From Lonepinella koalarum (GTDB lineage Bacteria; Pseudomonadota; Gammaproteobacteria; Enterobacterales; Pasteurellaceae): a DNA stretch of 64,000 nt. A model generated the notes under the pieces. The model was not told where the DNA came from. It worked only from the letters and a program-made list of their open reading frames with translations, and searched no databases. Shown piece after piece: positions 1 through 11,594 of the stretch. The position numbers were made by a program, and so were the translations under genes. Positions within the stretch are counted from its first letter, which is position 1. Every line of letters begins with the position of its first letter. The stretch lies in NCBI RefSeq assembly GCF_042926695.1, contig NZ_CP170642.1:1178001-1242000 (forward strand), in the 5' to 3' direction.

Positions 1-93
1 TTTTGCAGTGAGTGGTGTTTTAATGCGTTATATCAGTCAGAGAGTGGTTGGAGGTTTAGTCCGAATGATTTGGCGGTGATGGTGAGAAATTAA
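1..93 (+). CDS. 3' end of an unidentified, probably phage, gene
   Basis: An open frame enters from the left edge and ends at the TAA at 91-93, giving about 30 residues that finish NDLAVMVRN. The stop lies 10 bases before the ATG of the methyltransferase gene, so the two are probably co-transcribed. I do not recognise the family from this tail. The position next to a Dam-like gene and Mu-like end repeats suggests a late gene of a Mu-like prophage, which is inference from context only. Confidence 0.45.
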   Translation, partial: FCSEWCFNALYQSESGWRFSPNDLAVMVRN

Positions 94-103
94 GGGGACT
101 TCA

Positions 104-1096
<993 letters not shown>

Positions 1097-1106
1097 AACA
1101 GCATTT

Positions 1107-1212
1107 AAAACCAAGTTAAAATAGGTTCAAAAAACCACTTAAAATGAGAAAAATTGCATTTTAAAATTTCTCACTTTAAGTGGTTTTGTTTCTCATTTTA
1201 AGCGGTCGGCAA
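1107..1212. mobile_element. Putative right end of a Mu-like prophage with transposase-site repeats
   Basis: The motif TTTCTCAYTTTAAGYGG occurs at 1167-1183 and again at 1189-1205, exactly 22 bp apart. It occurs inverted at 1135-1151, with a weaker inverted copy near 1109-1125. Phage Mu ends carry 22-bp MuA-binding sites in tandem, and the last copy here runs into a CA at 1211-1212, the dinucleotide expected at a Mu-family end. The adjacent transposase reading frame loses similarity to its family at this same point. Inverted copies at 1131-1187 could also form a hairpin that ends transcription of the methyltransferase gene. Confidence 0.5.
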
Positions 1213-1752
1213 CATTTCGTATAACCATTGCCACCTGATGAAAATGACAAAGTTGAATAGGAGTATCAAAAAGATCTTTCAGTAATCCACGCTTCCCATC
1301 ACATGTAATAGATTGAATTTTATAGCCTTTTTCTCTCAGTTTATTTATTGCAATTTTGTAATAAACCGCTTTTTCCGTTTTCACAATTTGATGATAGATC
1401 ACAGTATCTGTAAGCGAATTCATAAAAACCATAACCCCAAATTTACGGCTAAAAAAGGTAACATCCATGATGATATTGATAGGAGTGAATTCAGGCTCAA
1501 TAAGCACCGATTTGGGGGGCTTTTTTTGATGTGTCGTTGAATGGTTCGTATTGAACATTGGTAAGTTTCTGATAACTCTTTTAAGGTTTGTTTTTTTAAC
1601 GGAATAATCATGCCAAATTGGGGCAGAATTTAATGGTGAATTATTGCTAAATAATTTACCGCAAGAGATGCATTTGAAACGTTGGATCTTATTTCTGATC
1701 CCATATTTTTTTGTAGTATTTTTTAAGCAAAATGGGCAATTTTTTTGTTCAT
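1213..1752 (-). pseudogene. IS transposase (zinc-ribbon, IS256/MULE-like DDE), truncated and frameshifted
   Basis: Read on the minus strand from an ATG at 1752, the pieces give an N-terminal zinc ribbon (CPFC then CISC), a helix-turn-helix-like stretch (TLKELSETYQCSIRTIQRHI), and DDE-type segments around INIIMDVTFF and ITCDGKRGLL followed by CHFHQ. Reading frames change at three homopolymers: the A7 near 1739, the A7 near 1600, and the A7/C6 near 1520. The protein then loses its C-terminal half at about 1213, where the Mu-like end repeats begin. The DDE residues and CHFHQ fit IS256/MULE-type transposases; the exact IS family is uncertain. The gene is not functional as sequenced. Confidence 0.7.
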
Positions 1753-1756
1753 AATT

Positions 1757-1830
1757 TTGAAAGTGGGTTAAAGCCTTGTACTATAAGGCTTTAACCTACT
1801 ACTTAGCAACCATTTTGTCCATTATGCCAA
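1757..1830. repeat. Terminal inverted-repeat region of the IS element
   Basis: Directly upstream of the transposase start lies an imperfect palindrome whose arms include GTGGGTTAAAGCC and its complement, continuing outward to CATTTTGTCCATTATGCC. The same words build the 97-bp palindrome at 47939-48035, which is why I take this as the element's terminus. Confidence 0.6.
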
Positions 1831-1842
1831 TTTAATAAAAAT

Positions 1843-1877
1843 AACAAAAAACCCCAGTCACAATCGTAACTGGGGTT
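1843..1877 (-). terminator. Intrinsic terminator of rRNA operon 1
   Basis: On the minus strand a GC-rich hairpin (arms AACCCCAGT and ACTGGGGTT) is followed by a T tract just beyond the 5S gene. An identical hairpin follows the second operon. Confidence 0.9.
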
Positions 1878-1892
1878 CGCATTAAATTAAAA

Positions 1893-2008
1893 ACCTGATG
1901 GTGACCTACTCTCACATTGGGAGACCCAACACTACCATCGGCATCACAGCATTTCACTTCTGAGTTCGGCATGGAATCAGGTGGCGCTACTGCATTATGA
2001 CCATCAGA
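1893..2008 (-). rRNA. rrf: 5S ribosomal RNA, operon 1
   Basis: The complement reads as a canonical gammaproteobacterial 5S with the conserved core CCATGCCGAACTCAGAAG. It is about 116 nt, with paired ends CTGATGGT and ACCATCAG. It is the last gene of the operon. Confidence 0.93.
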
Positions 2009-2221
2009 AATCAGGGTTCAGATGACAGGTTTCAGACGGCAGTGCCGTGCTTTTTTTTCCTGTATCTTACTTAATTCTTTCCATTTTTTTATTCTTTAAA
2101 TTTGAAACAAGCTGTTTTTTCTGAGTTTCTTTTCGTCTTTGTTATTCTTTCTCTCAAGTTCGTTCAACTGTCATCTGACTCCTGCCATCTGACCCCTGAA
2201 CACCAAACCACTTGAGGTTGT
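2009..2221 (-). other. 23S-5S spacer with TCAGATGACAGG-type inverted arms
   Basis: The spacer holds a pair of degenerate repeats. Repeats of the type TTCAGATGACAGGTTTCAGA lie near 2028-2052, next to 5S. Inverted partners (CTGTCATCTGACTCCTGCCA) lie near 2170-2205, next to 23S. They could pair to form a long stem for RNase III processing. Nothing in the spacer looks coding. Confidence 0.7.
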
Positions 2222-2555
2222 ATGGTTAAGCCTCTCCGGGCAATTAGTACTGGTTAGCTCAACGGCTCGCACCGCTTACACACCCAGCCTATCTACGTCT
2301 TCGTCTTAAACAACCCTTACACTCTTAAAGAGTGGGATGACTCATCTTATGGCAAGTTTCGTGCTTAGATGCTTTCAGCACTTATCTCTTCCGCATTTAG
2401 CTACCCAGCAATGCTTCTGGCGAAACAACTGGTACACCAGTGATGCGTCCACTCCGGTCCTCTCGTACTAGGAGCAGCCCCACTCAATCATCCTACGCCC
2501 ACGGCAGATAGGGACCGAACTGTCTCACGACGTTCTAAACCCAGCTCGCGTACCA

Positions 2556-2589
<34 letters not shown>

Positions 2590-2590
2590 A

Positions 2591-2633
<43 letters not shown>

Positions 2634-2662
2634 ACCGCCGTCGATATGAACTCTTGGGCGGT

Positions 2663-2718
<56 letters not shown>

Positions 2719-2719
2719 A

Positions 2720-2772
<53 letters not shown>

Positions 2773-2839
2773 GCAGTTAAGCTTGCTTTTACCATTGCAC
2801 TAACCTGACGATGTCCGACCGTCATTAGCAAACCTTCGT

Positions 2840-2882
<43 letters not shown>

Positions 2883-3144
2883 ACCCACCAGACACTGTCC
2901 GAGACCGCGTTCCGCAATCTTCGTTAGAACATCAAACGTTAAAGGGTGGTATTTCAAGGACGACTCCACAAGAACTGGCGTTCCTGCTTCTAAGTCTCCC
3001 ACCTATCCTACACATCAAAATTCAAGGTTCAGTGTCAAGCTATAGTAAAGGTTCACGGGGTCTTTCCGTCTAGCCGCGGGTACACCGCATCTTCACGGCG
3101 ATTTCAATTTCACTGAGTCTCGGGTGGAGACAGCCTGGCCATCA

Positions 3145-3226
<82 letters not shown>

Positions 3227-3943
3227 TGGGGCTTCGATCAGGAGCTTCTCTTGCGATAACACCATCAATTAACCTTCCAGCACCGGGCAGGCATCACACC
3301 CTATACGTCCACTTTCGTGTTTGCAGAGTGCTGTGTTTTTAATAAACAGTTGCAGCCAGCTGGTATCTTCGACCGGTTCAACCTTCGTCCGCAGGGGACT
3401 ACAATCTACGCCGGCGCACCTTCTCCCGAAGTTACGGTGCTATTTTGCCTAGTTCCTTCACCCGAGTTCTCTCAAGCGCCTGAGTATTCTCTACCTGACC
3501 ACCTGTGTCGGTTTTCAGTACGGTTTAGTAAAGTCTTTCGCTTAGTGGCTTTTCCTGGAAGTGTGGTATCGATTACTTCTTTCCCTTGGGAAATCGTCAT
3601 CACGCCTTAGTGTTGAATGGAAGTTCGGATTTGCCTAAACCTCCCACCTACACGCTTAAACGTACATATCCAACAGTACGCTAACCTAACCTACTCCGTC
3701 CCCCACATCGCAACTTTACCAAGTACGGGAATATTAACCCGTTTCCCATCGACTACGCTTTTCAGCCTCGCCTTAGGGGCCGACTCACCCTGCCCCGATT
3801 AACGTTGGACAGGAACCCTTGGTCTTCCGGCGAACGAGTTTTTCACTCGTTTTATCGTTACTTATGTCAGCATTCGCACTTGTGATACGTCCAGCAAACT
3901 TCTCAATTCACCTTCTTCCGCTTACACAACGCTCCCCTACCCT

Positions 3944-4071
3944 GTCAGGGGTCAGATTACAGGTTTCAGACGGCAGTTTTACTATCAACTTACCTAAACC
4001 TAATAATATTTTGAGTTTCTAACACAGCAGTATTTCTACTGTTATCTGACTCCTGTAATCTGACCCCTGAA
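3944..4071 (-). other. 23S helix 45 intervening sequence, short decayed form
   Basis: An insertion of about 128 bp replaces the tip of helix 45, between CGCTCCCCTACCC and GCCGCAGCTTCGG. Its ends are the arms TCAGGGGTCAGATTACAGG and CCTGTAATCTGACCCCTGA, which are complementary. The middle resembles the tail of the S23 gene region of operon 2 (ACTTACCTAAACCT is shared) but contains no gene, so it looks like a deletion derivative. Confidence 0.8.
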
Positions 4072-4151
4072 AGCCGCAGCTTCGGTGCTATATTTTAGCC
4101 CCGTTACATCTTCCGCGCAGGCCGACTCGACTAGTGAGCTATTACGCTTTC

Positions 4152-4183
<32 letters not shown>

Positions 4184-4230
4184 TAGCTGTCTAAGCCTTC
4201 CCACTTCGTTTCCCACTTAATATAGACTTT

Positions 4231-4263
<33 letters not shown>

Positions 4264-4689
4264 CTTCACGATGGACGTTAGCACCCACCGTGTGTCTCCT
4301 ATGTATTACTCTTCGGTATTCGCAGTTTGCATCGGGTTGGTAATCCGGGATGGACCCCCTAGCCGAAACAGTGCTCTACCCCCGAAGGTATTCACATAAG
4401 GCTCTACCTAAATAGATTTCGGGGAGAACCAGCTATCTCCCGGTTTGATTGGCCTTTCACCCCCCAGCCACAAGTCATCCGCTAATTTTTTCAACATTAG
4501 TCGGTTCGGTCCTCCAGTTAGTGTTACCCAACCTTCAACCTGCCCATGGCTGAGATCACCGGGTTTCGGGTCTATACCTTGCAACTCACCGCCCAGTTAA
4601 GACTCGGTTTCCCTTCGGCTACCTGATTTAAGTTAACCTTGCTACAAAATATAAGTCGCTGACCCATTATACAAAAGGTACGCAGTCAC

Positions 4690-4840
4690 TCCGTCACTTA
4701 ATGGCTTTCGCCATTAAGTGACTCCGTTTCAGGTGTCAGATGACAGGTTTCAGATTACAGTTCTATTCCTACTGCCATCTGCCGTCTGTTATCTGACTTC
4801 TGCGAAGTCACTTAATGATTGAAAATCATTAAGTGACGGA
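4690..4840 (-). other. 23S helix 25 intervening sequence
   Basis: An insertion of about 150 bp lies between GGTACGCAGTCAC and GCTCCCACTGCTTG, the tip of helix 25. It holds two hairpins, at 4693-4722 and 4807-4837, both built from GTCACTTAATG and its complement. Between them is a pair of TCAGATGACAGG-type inverted arms. No reading frame of note. Confidence 0.8.
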
Positions 4841-5382
4841 GCTCCCACTGCTTGTACGTACACGGTTTCAGGTTCTATTTCACTCCCCTCACTGGGGTTC
4901 TTTTCGCCTTTCCTTCACAGTACTGGTTCACTATCGGTCAATCAGGAGTATTTAGCCTTAGAGGATGGTCCCCCTATCTTCAGACAGAATTTCTCGTGTT
5001 CCGCCCTACTTCTTGTTAGCTTAGTACCACCAGTGAATTTTTGAATACGGGGCTATCACCCTGTGTCGCTAGACTTCCCAGTCTATTCTTCTAATTCACT
5101 GACTATCACTAACGGCTCCTCCGCTTTCGCTCGCCGCTACTCACAGAATCTCGGTTGATTTCTTTTCCTCGGGGTACTTAGATGTTTCAGTTCTCCCGGT
5201 TTGCCTCGTTATTCTATGTATTCAAATAACGATAGTAGATTCTTCATCTACTGGGTTTCCCCATTCGGATATCTTGGATTAAACGCCTCTTATCGACTCA
5301 TCCAAGCTTTTCGCAGATTAGCACGTCCTTCTTCGCCTCTGATTGCCAAGGCATCCACCGTGTACGCTTAGTCACTTAACCA

Positions 5383-5733
5383 TACAACCTGAAGTGCTTT
5401 GTAGCACAGGTTTCAGATGACAGAGTTCAGACGACAGTCTGATACCTTTTCTATCTTTAACCTGCTTACTTTAGGTTGATTTTAATAACTAGACTTGTGT
5501 GCTTTTGTTCACACAAGATTTTTACTCAAACGTTGAGTCATCTAACAATCATCAGTAACATTACTGTTACCTGACCACTGTTATCTGAACTCTGTTTTCA
5601 GCTTGTTTCCAAATTTTTAAAGAACATTAACGATTTCGGCTTGCGCCTACCATCATTGTTAAATTAACTGTTTCCACTAGCGCGTATGCAATACGCCCCT
5701 ACAATTCGCTTAACAATGATGACCAACAAGTTT
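5383..5733 (-). other. tRNA-Ala to 23S spacer, operon 1
   Basis: It contains a boxA-like element (complement TGTTCTTTAAAAATTTGG, near 5606-5626), a pair of TCAGATGACAG-type inverted arms (5408-5440 and 5572-5600), and one copy of the palindromic GCGTATGCAATACGCC repeat at 5680-5702. No gene. Confidence 0.7.
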
Positions 5734-5809
5734 TGGTGGAGATAAGCGGGATCGAACCGCTGACCTCCTGCGTGCAAGGCAGGCGCTCTCCCAGCTGAGC
5801 TATATCCCC
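5734..5809 (-). tRNA. tRNA-Ala (TGC), operon 1
   Basis: The complement is a 76-nt cloverleaf starting GGGGATATAGCTCAG and ending with an encoded CCA. The anticodon loop CTTGCAC gives TGC. It is the second spacer tRNA between 16S and 23S. Confidence 0.97.
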
Positions 5810-5911
5810 ATTCAGATAACAGACAACAGGTGTCAGATGACAGTGTTGCTGTTTCTATTCCCTACGTTTACTTTCTCTGCCGTCTGACTCCTGTCTTCTG
5901 ACATCTGAAAG

Positions 5912-5988
<77 letters not shown>

Positions 5989-6188
5989 GTAGGGTTCAGG
6001 AATCAGATGCCAGGTATCAGATGACAGTTTCATCATATACCATTTCTCACTTTCCTGAATATACTTGCTTTCATCGTTCTATCAAACAATCTGTGTGAAC
6101 ACTTGCTATCGCTTCAAGTTTCTTGGGTATCAATAACAAAGTCAAATTAGCTCACTGCCATCTGACACCTGTTATCTGACCACTGATA

Positions 6189-7730
<1,542 letters not shown>

Positions 7731-8058
7731 AAGTTTTTTTTAAACTTAATCAAGTTCAATCGCTCAATAAATACTGACTTTTGCAAGGGCGTATGCAATA
7801 CGCCCTTACATTAAAGTTCATTTTGTAGGGGCGTATGAAATACGCCCCCAATGAATTTCTAAGTTAAGCACCTATCAAGACTTCAAGTTTTTAAAATTTT
7901 TTTTAAACCGAAATCAATCAACAAGTGCCCACACAGATTGTCTGATAAATTTTTAAAGAACGTTTTTGCTTTTCCATATTACTATTTTAAAGCGAAAATA
8001 AAACGACGCACGTTAGAAAGTTTATATTTTCACAACTGTGCGTCGTTGTGTGGGGCGT
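7731..8058 (-). promoter_or_regulatory. rRNA operon 1 leader with boxA
   Basis: The transcribed leader contains the antitermination region. On the minus strand CGTTCTTTAAAAATTTATC (near 7945-7962) and TCAGACAATCTGTGTGGGCA match the rrn boxA region. It also holds two copies of the GGGCGTATGCAATACGCCC palindromic repeat (7785-7850). No coding sequence is visible. Confidence 0.8.
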
Positions 8059-8086
8059 ATTATAGAGATCTGGCAATCCTTTGCAA
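8059..8086 (-). promoter_or_regulatory. rRNA operon 1 promoter
   Basis: On the minus strand, -35 TTGCAA (8081-8086) is separated by 16 bp from a consensus -10 TATAAT (8059-8064). A GC-rich discriminator ACGCCCC follows, as is typical of growth-rate-controlled rRNA promoters. Confidence 0.8.
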
Positions 8087-8125
8087 GTGTTTTTTGTAAA
8101 AATATTGAGAAAATTATTTGAATGT

Positions 8126-8680
8126 TTAATTTTTCAACTGTTTAATTAATTTTGGTAAATCTGCTACACTTTCTATCACATAATCGGCTAGCTTTTTTCC
8201 TTGTTCGGTTACTGGTTTGCCTGTTTTCACCAAAACTTTATTTGCTACATTCGCTTTCATACCTGCTTGTAAATCTTCGATTTTATCTCCAATCATAAAA
8301 GATTTACTCGGGTCAATGTTTAATTCTTTAATTGCTTGCAATAACATTCCCCCTTTTGGTTTACGACAATCACAATCTTGGCGAAACTCCCCTTTTCCAT
8401 CAGGGTGATGCGGACAATAATAAATCCCGTCCAAATCCACTCCACGATCCGCCAATGACCAATCAAACCATTCCGTTAATTGCAAAAACTGTTCTTCCGT
8501 AAAATAGCCACGCGCAATCCCTGACTGATTTGTCACCACCACCAACAAATAACCCATGGATTTCAGTTCTTGCAAAGCTTCAATACTACCATCAATGAAT
8601 TGAAAATCATCAATTTTATACACATAACCATGATCAACATTCAGTGTGCCGTCTCGATCTAAAAAAATCGCTTTCTTCAT
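8126..8680 (-). CDS. gmhB: D-glycero-beta-D-manno-heptose-1,7-bisphosphate 7-phosphatase
   Basis: A 184-residue HAD-superfamily phosphatase that removes the 7-phosphate from heptose bisphosphate during synthesis of the ADP-heptose used for the LPS inner core; cytoplasmic. The nucleophile motif DRDGT is at residues 8-12. The threonine motif TNQSGIARG is near 50. The zinc-binding Cys/His loop CPHHPDGKGEFRQDCDCRKP, characteristic of GmhB, lies near 88-107. The acidic motif GDKIEDLQAG follows near 135. The gene sits head-to-head with metN and downstream of the rRNA promoter region. Length is normal. Confidence 0.95.
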   Translation of the reverse strand: MKKAIFLDRDGTLNVDHGYVYKIDDFQFIDGSIEALQELKSMGYLLVVVTNQSGIARGYFTEEQFLQLTEWFDWSLADRGVDLDGIYYCPHHPDGKGEFRQDCDCRKPKGGMLLQAIKELNIDPSKSFMIGDKIEDLQAGMKANVANKVLVKTGKPVTEQGKKLADYVIESVADLPKLIKQLKN

Positions 8681-8771
8681 TTTCTTTCCTTTAAAACCAC
8701 ATTTATTCTGTTATTATCCCACAAATATTATAATTGATAACAATATATTCTAAAAAGCTAACGAATAATGA

Positions 8772-8802
8772 TTGACATAGACATATAGACGTCTAAAATA
8801 GA
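8772..8802 (+). promoter_or_regulatory. metNIQ promoter overlapped by MetJ (Met box) operator
   Basis: TTGACA (8772-8777) and TAAAAT (8794-8799) are 16 bp apart. Tandem 8-mers AGACATAT, AGACGTCT and AAAATAGA (8779-8802) overlap the promoter. The middle one is a perfect consensus Met box, so methionine with MetJ should repress the importer operon. Confidence 0.85.
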
Positions 8803-8842
8803 TAAAATTATCTCTTTTTTAATCATAACTTAAAGGGCTTAT

Positions 8843-9880
8843 ATGATTAAGCTAAAAAATATCACTAAAATTTTTGATATTGCAGGAAAAAAATTAACCG
8901 CATTAGATAACGTTTCATTAAATGTACCGGCAGGTAGTATTTGTGGCGTAATCGGTGCGTCTGGAGCAGGCAAAAGTACTTTAATTCGTTGTGTTAACTT
9001 ATTAGAACGTCCAACATCTGGTTCAGTCATTGTTGACGGTAAAGATCTGATGGCACTTAACGATCATCAACTTATCGCAGAACGCCGTAATATCGGCATG
9101 ATCTTCCAACATTTTAATCTACTCAGTTCCAGAACAGTGTTTGACAATGTAGCTTTACCATTAGAATTAGAAAAAGCCAACAAACAAAAAATCCAACAAA
9201 AAGTCACCGCACTTTTAAATTTGGTTGGATTAACTGATAAAAAAGATGTCTATCCTGCTAACTTATCCGGTGGTCAAAAACAACGTGTTGCCATTGCCAG
9301 AGCCCTAGCCAGCGATCCACATGTACTTCTCTGTGACGAAGCTACCAGTGCATTAGATCCAGCCACCACGCAATCTATTTTAAAATTATTGAAAGATATT
9401 AACCGCACTTTAGGTATCACAATCCTATTGATTACACATGAAATGGATGTAGTGAAACGTATCTGTGACCAAGTCGCCGTAATTGACCGTGGTTCATTAA
9501 TTGAACAAGGCACTGTCAGCGAAATCTTTTCTAATCCCAAAACCGAGCTTGCACAAGAATTTATTCAAGCGACATTCCAAAACCATTTACCAGAAGAATA
9601 TTTAGCCTTGCTCACGGACGCTCCGAAATCCCCAAATTCATCACCGATTATTCGTTTTGAATTTACGGGGCGTTCCGTTGATGCTCCATTAATTTCACAA
9701 ACATCACGACGGTTTAATGTGTCTTTTAATATTTTATTGTCACAAATTGATTACGCAGGTGGCACAAAATTTGGTTTCACTATTGCTGAAGTAGAGGGTG
9801 ATGAAGATGCTATCACTCAAGCAAAAATTTATTTAATGGAAAGCAATGTTCGCGTGGAGGTACTCGGTTATGTGGGATAA
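8843..9880 (+). CDS. metN: Methionine ABC transporter ATP-binding protein
   Basis: A 345-residue ATPase of the D- and L-methionine importer MetNIQ at the inner face of the membrane. Walker A GASGAGKST lies near residues 38-46, the ABC signature LSGGQKQRVAIARAL near 140-154, and Walker B VLLCDEATSALD follows. The C-terminal 100 residues form the NIL/ACT-like regulatory domain, which binds methionine and gives trans-inhibition in the E. coli protein. It is the first gene of metNIQ, overlaps metI by 11 bp, and is preceded by MetJ boxes. A DNA uptake sequence lies inside it at 9206-9214. Confidence 0.96.
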   Translation: MIKLKNITKIFDIAGKKLTALDNVSLNVPAGSICGVIGASGAGKSTLIRCVNLLERPTSGSVIVDGKDLMALNDHQLIAERRNIGMIFQHFNLLSSRTVFDNVALPLELEKANKQKIQQKVTALLNLVGLTDKKDVYPANLSGGQKQRVAIARALASDPHVLLCDEATSALDPATTQSILKLLKDINRTLGITILLITHEMDVVKRICDQVAVIDRGSLIEQGTVSEIFSNPKTELAQEFIQATFQNHLPEEYLALLTDAPKSPNSSPIIRFEFTGRSVDAPLISQTSRRFNVSFNILLSQIDYAGGTKFGFTIAEVEGDEDAITQAKIYLMESNVRVEVLGYVG

Positions 9881-10559
9881 TTTTATCAACGGCTTTATGG
9901 GTCAAATCACACCCCAAGTATGGCAGCTCATCGGCTTAAGTACCTATGAAACGATTTATATGAGCTTTGCTGCAACAGTCTTTGCTATTGCTTTCGGTTT
10001 ACCATTAGGGATCTGGACATTTTTGACCCAACAAAATCAAGCCTTAGCAAGTCCTAAAATTAACCGAGTGTTAGAAGCAATAATTAATATCGGGCGTTCT
10101 ATCCCCTTCATTATTTTATTATTTGACTTAATGCCTGTCACTCGTTTTTTAGTGGGAACCACTTTAGGCACGACCGCCTCAATTATTCCATTAGGTGTCG
10201 CTGCCATGCCGTTTTTTGCTCGTTTGACATCCAATGCACTCGGTGATATTCCAAGTGGCTTAACCGAAACGGCAAAAGCCATGGGAACAACCGTGTGGCA
10301 ATTAGTCACCAAATTTTATCTGCCCGAAGCCTTGCCAATGCTGATTAAAGCGACAACACTTACCTTAGTGACACTTATCGGTTACTCCGCGATGGCTGGA
10401 GCTGTTGGTGGTGGTGGCTTAGGTAATACAGCCATTTCTTATGGTTTACACCGTAACATGCCTTATGTACTTTGGGTGGCAACTATTATCCTCGTATTAA
10501 TCGTTATGATCTGCGAAAGATACGGCAACAAACTCGCTGATCATTTTGATCATCGTTAA
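9870..10559 (+). CDS. metI: Methionine ABC transporter permease
   Basis: Inner-membrane permease of MetNIQ, 229 residues when started at the ATG at 9870. I prefer this start to an upstream one because GGAGG lies at 9857-9860 and the protein then begins MWDNFINGF, as family members do. Several hydrophobic segments are visible, and the EAA coupling loop appears as TETAKAMGTTVWQLVTKFYLPEALP in the second half. It overlaps the end of metN, which suggests translational coupling. Confidence 0.94.
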   Translation: MWDNFINGFMGQITPQVWQLIGLSTYETIYMSFAATVFAIAFGLPLGIWTFLTQQNQALASPKINRVLEAIINIGRSIPFIILLFDLMPVTRFLVGTTLGTTASIIPLGVAAMPFFARLTSNALGDIPSGLTETAKAMGTTVWQLVTKFYLPEALPMLIKATTLTLVTLIGYSAMAGAVGGGGLGNTAISYGLHRNMPYVLWVATIILVLIVMICERYGNKLADHFDHR

Positions 10560-10586
10560 TTAAACTTTACTTATAAGGAACATTCC

Positions 10587-11417
10587 ATGAATTTTAAAAA
10601 ATTACTCACTATCACTGCACTCACATCAATATTTGCTTTAACAGCATGTAACGATGATAAAAAAGCAGAAGTAGTTACTCCACAACCAACAACACAAACC
10701 ATTACGGTGGGTGTAATGGCAGGACCTGAGCATCAAGTTGCTGAAATTGCGGCTAAAATTGCCAAAGAAAAATATAACCTAGACGTTAAATTCATTGAAT
10801 TCAACGATTATGCTTTACCAAATCCAGCGGTAAGTAAAGGTGATTTAGATATCAATGCCATGCAACATAAACCGTATTTAGATAGTGACACTAAAGCGAA
10901 CAATATTACTAACCTTGTTATTGTTGGTAACACATTCGTTTATCCATTAGCGGGTTACTCCAAAACCATTAAAGATGTCTCAGAATTAAAAGAGGGAGCC
11001 AAAGTCGCTGTACCTAACGACCCATCTAACCAAGGTCGTGCCTTAATTTTATTAGAAAAACAAGGTTTAATTAAATTAAAAGATGTCAACAACTTAAATG
11101 CAACACCTCTTGATATCGTAGAAAATCCAAAAAATCTACAAATTAGTCCGGTTGATACGGCAGTTGCGGCTCGTGCCTTAGATGACGTAGATTTAGCAGT
11201 GGTAAACAATACTTATGCTAGCCAAGTAGGGTTAACTACAACTGATAACGGTGTTTTTGTAGAAGACAAAGACAGCCCTTATGTAAATATCATTGTAGCT
11301 CGCCAAGATAACAAAGACAGCACAGCAGTACAAAACTTTGTAAAAGCCTACCAGACCGAAGAAGTTTACCAAGAAGCAGTTAAACACTTTAAAGATGGTG
11401 TAGTGAAAGGTTGGTAA
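10587..11417 (+). CDS. metQ: Methionine-binding lipoprotein
   Basis: Substrate-binding lipoprotein of MetNIQ, 276 residues. The signal peptide ends in the lipobox LTAC with the lipidated Cys at residue 21. The mature part shows the NlpA/MetQ family pattern, beginning TITVGVMAGPEHQV and including NDPSNQGRALILLE and the region around NNTYASQVGL. AAGGA precedes the start. It is the last gene of the operon. Homologues are the outer-face lipoproteins called PlpB or HlpA in other Pasteurellaceae. Confidence 0.95.
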   Translation: MNFKKLLTITALTSIFALTACNDDKKAEVVTPQPTTQTITVGVMAGPEHQVAEIAAKIAKEKYNLDVKFIEFNDYALPNPAVSKGDLDINAMQHKPYLDSDTKANNITNLVIVGNTFVYPLAGYSKTIKDVSELKEGAKVAVPNDPSNQGRALILLEKQGLIKLKDVNNLNATPLDIVENPKNLQISPVDTAVAARALDDVDLAVVNNTYASQVGLTTTDNGVFVEDKDSPYVNIIVARQDNKDSTAVQNFVKAYQTEEVYQEAVKHFKDGVVKGW

Positions 11418-11458
11418 TTTTAATCTGCTGGTGTAAATAGTGAAAATGCGCTAAAAAA

Positions 11459-11575
11459 ATGTTCTGCACCCCAAAAGTTGGACTCATAACCAACCTAGTA
11501 GGGTGCAAATTTTATGGATAATGACAAGCTTATCAACTAAGGGTTGCCTAACTATGAAATTAGTAGAAGACTAAA
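11459..11575 (+). mobile_element. Possible remnant of an IS3-like element
   Basis: The stretch GCACCCCAAAAGTTGGACT resembles the terminal repeat of many IS3-family elements. A short frame starting at the ATG at 11515 is broken by a stop after eight codons. No full transposase remains. It lies between the convergent metQ and mnmE genes. Confidence 0.3.
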
Positions 11576-11594
11576 AAATATTACATTTTTTGAT

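Noticed and set aside
9274..9540. Antisense frame within metN, and similar long antisense frames in other ABC ATPase genes (for example 16172-16474)
   Set aside because: They mirror conserved Walker and signature regions; the sense frame explains the conservation.
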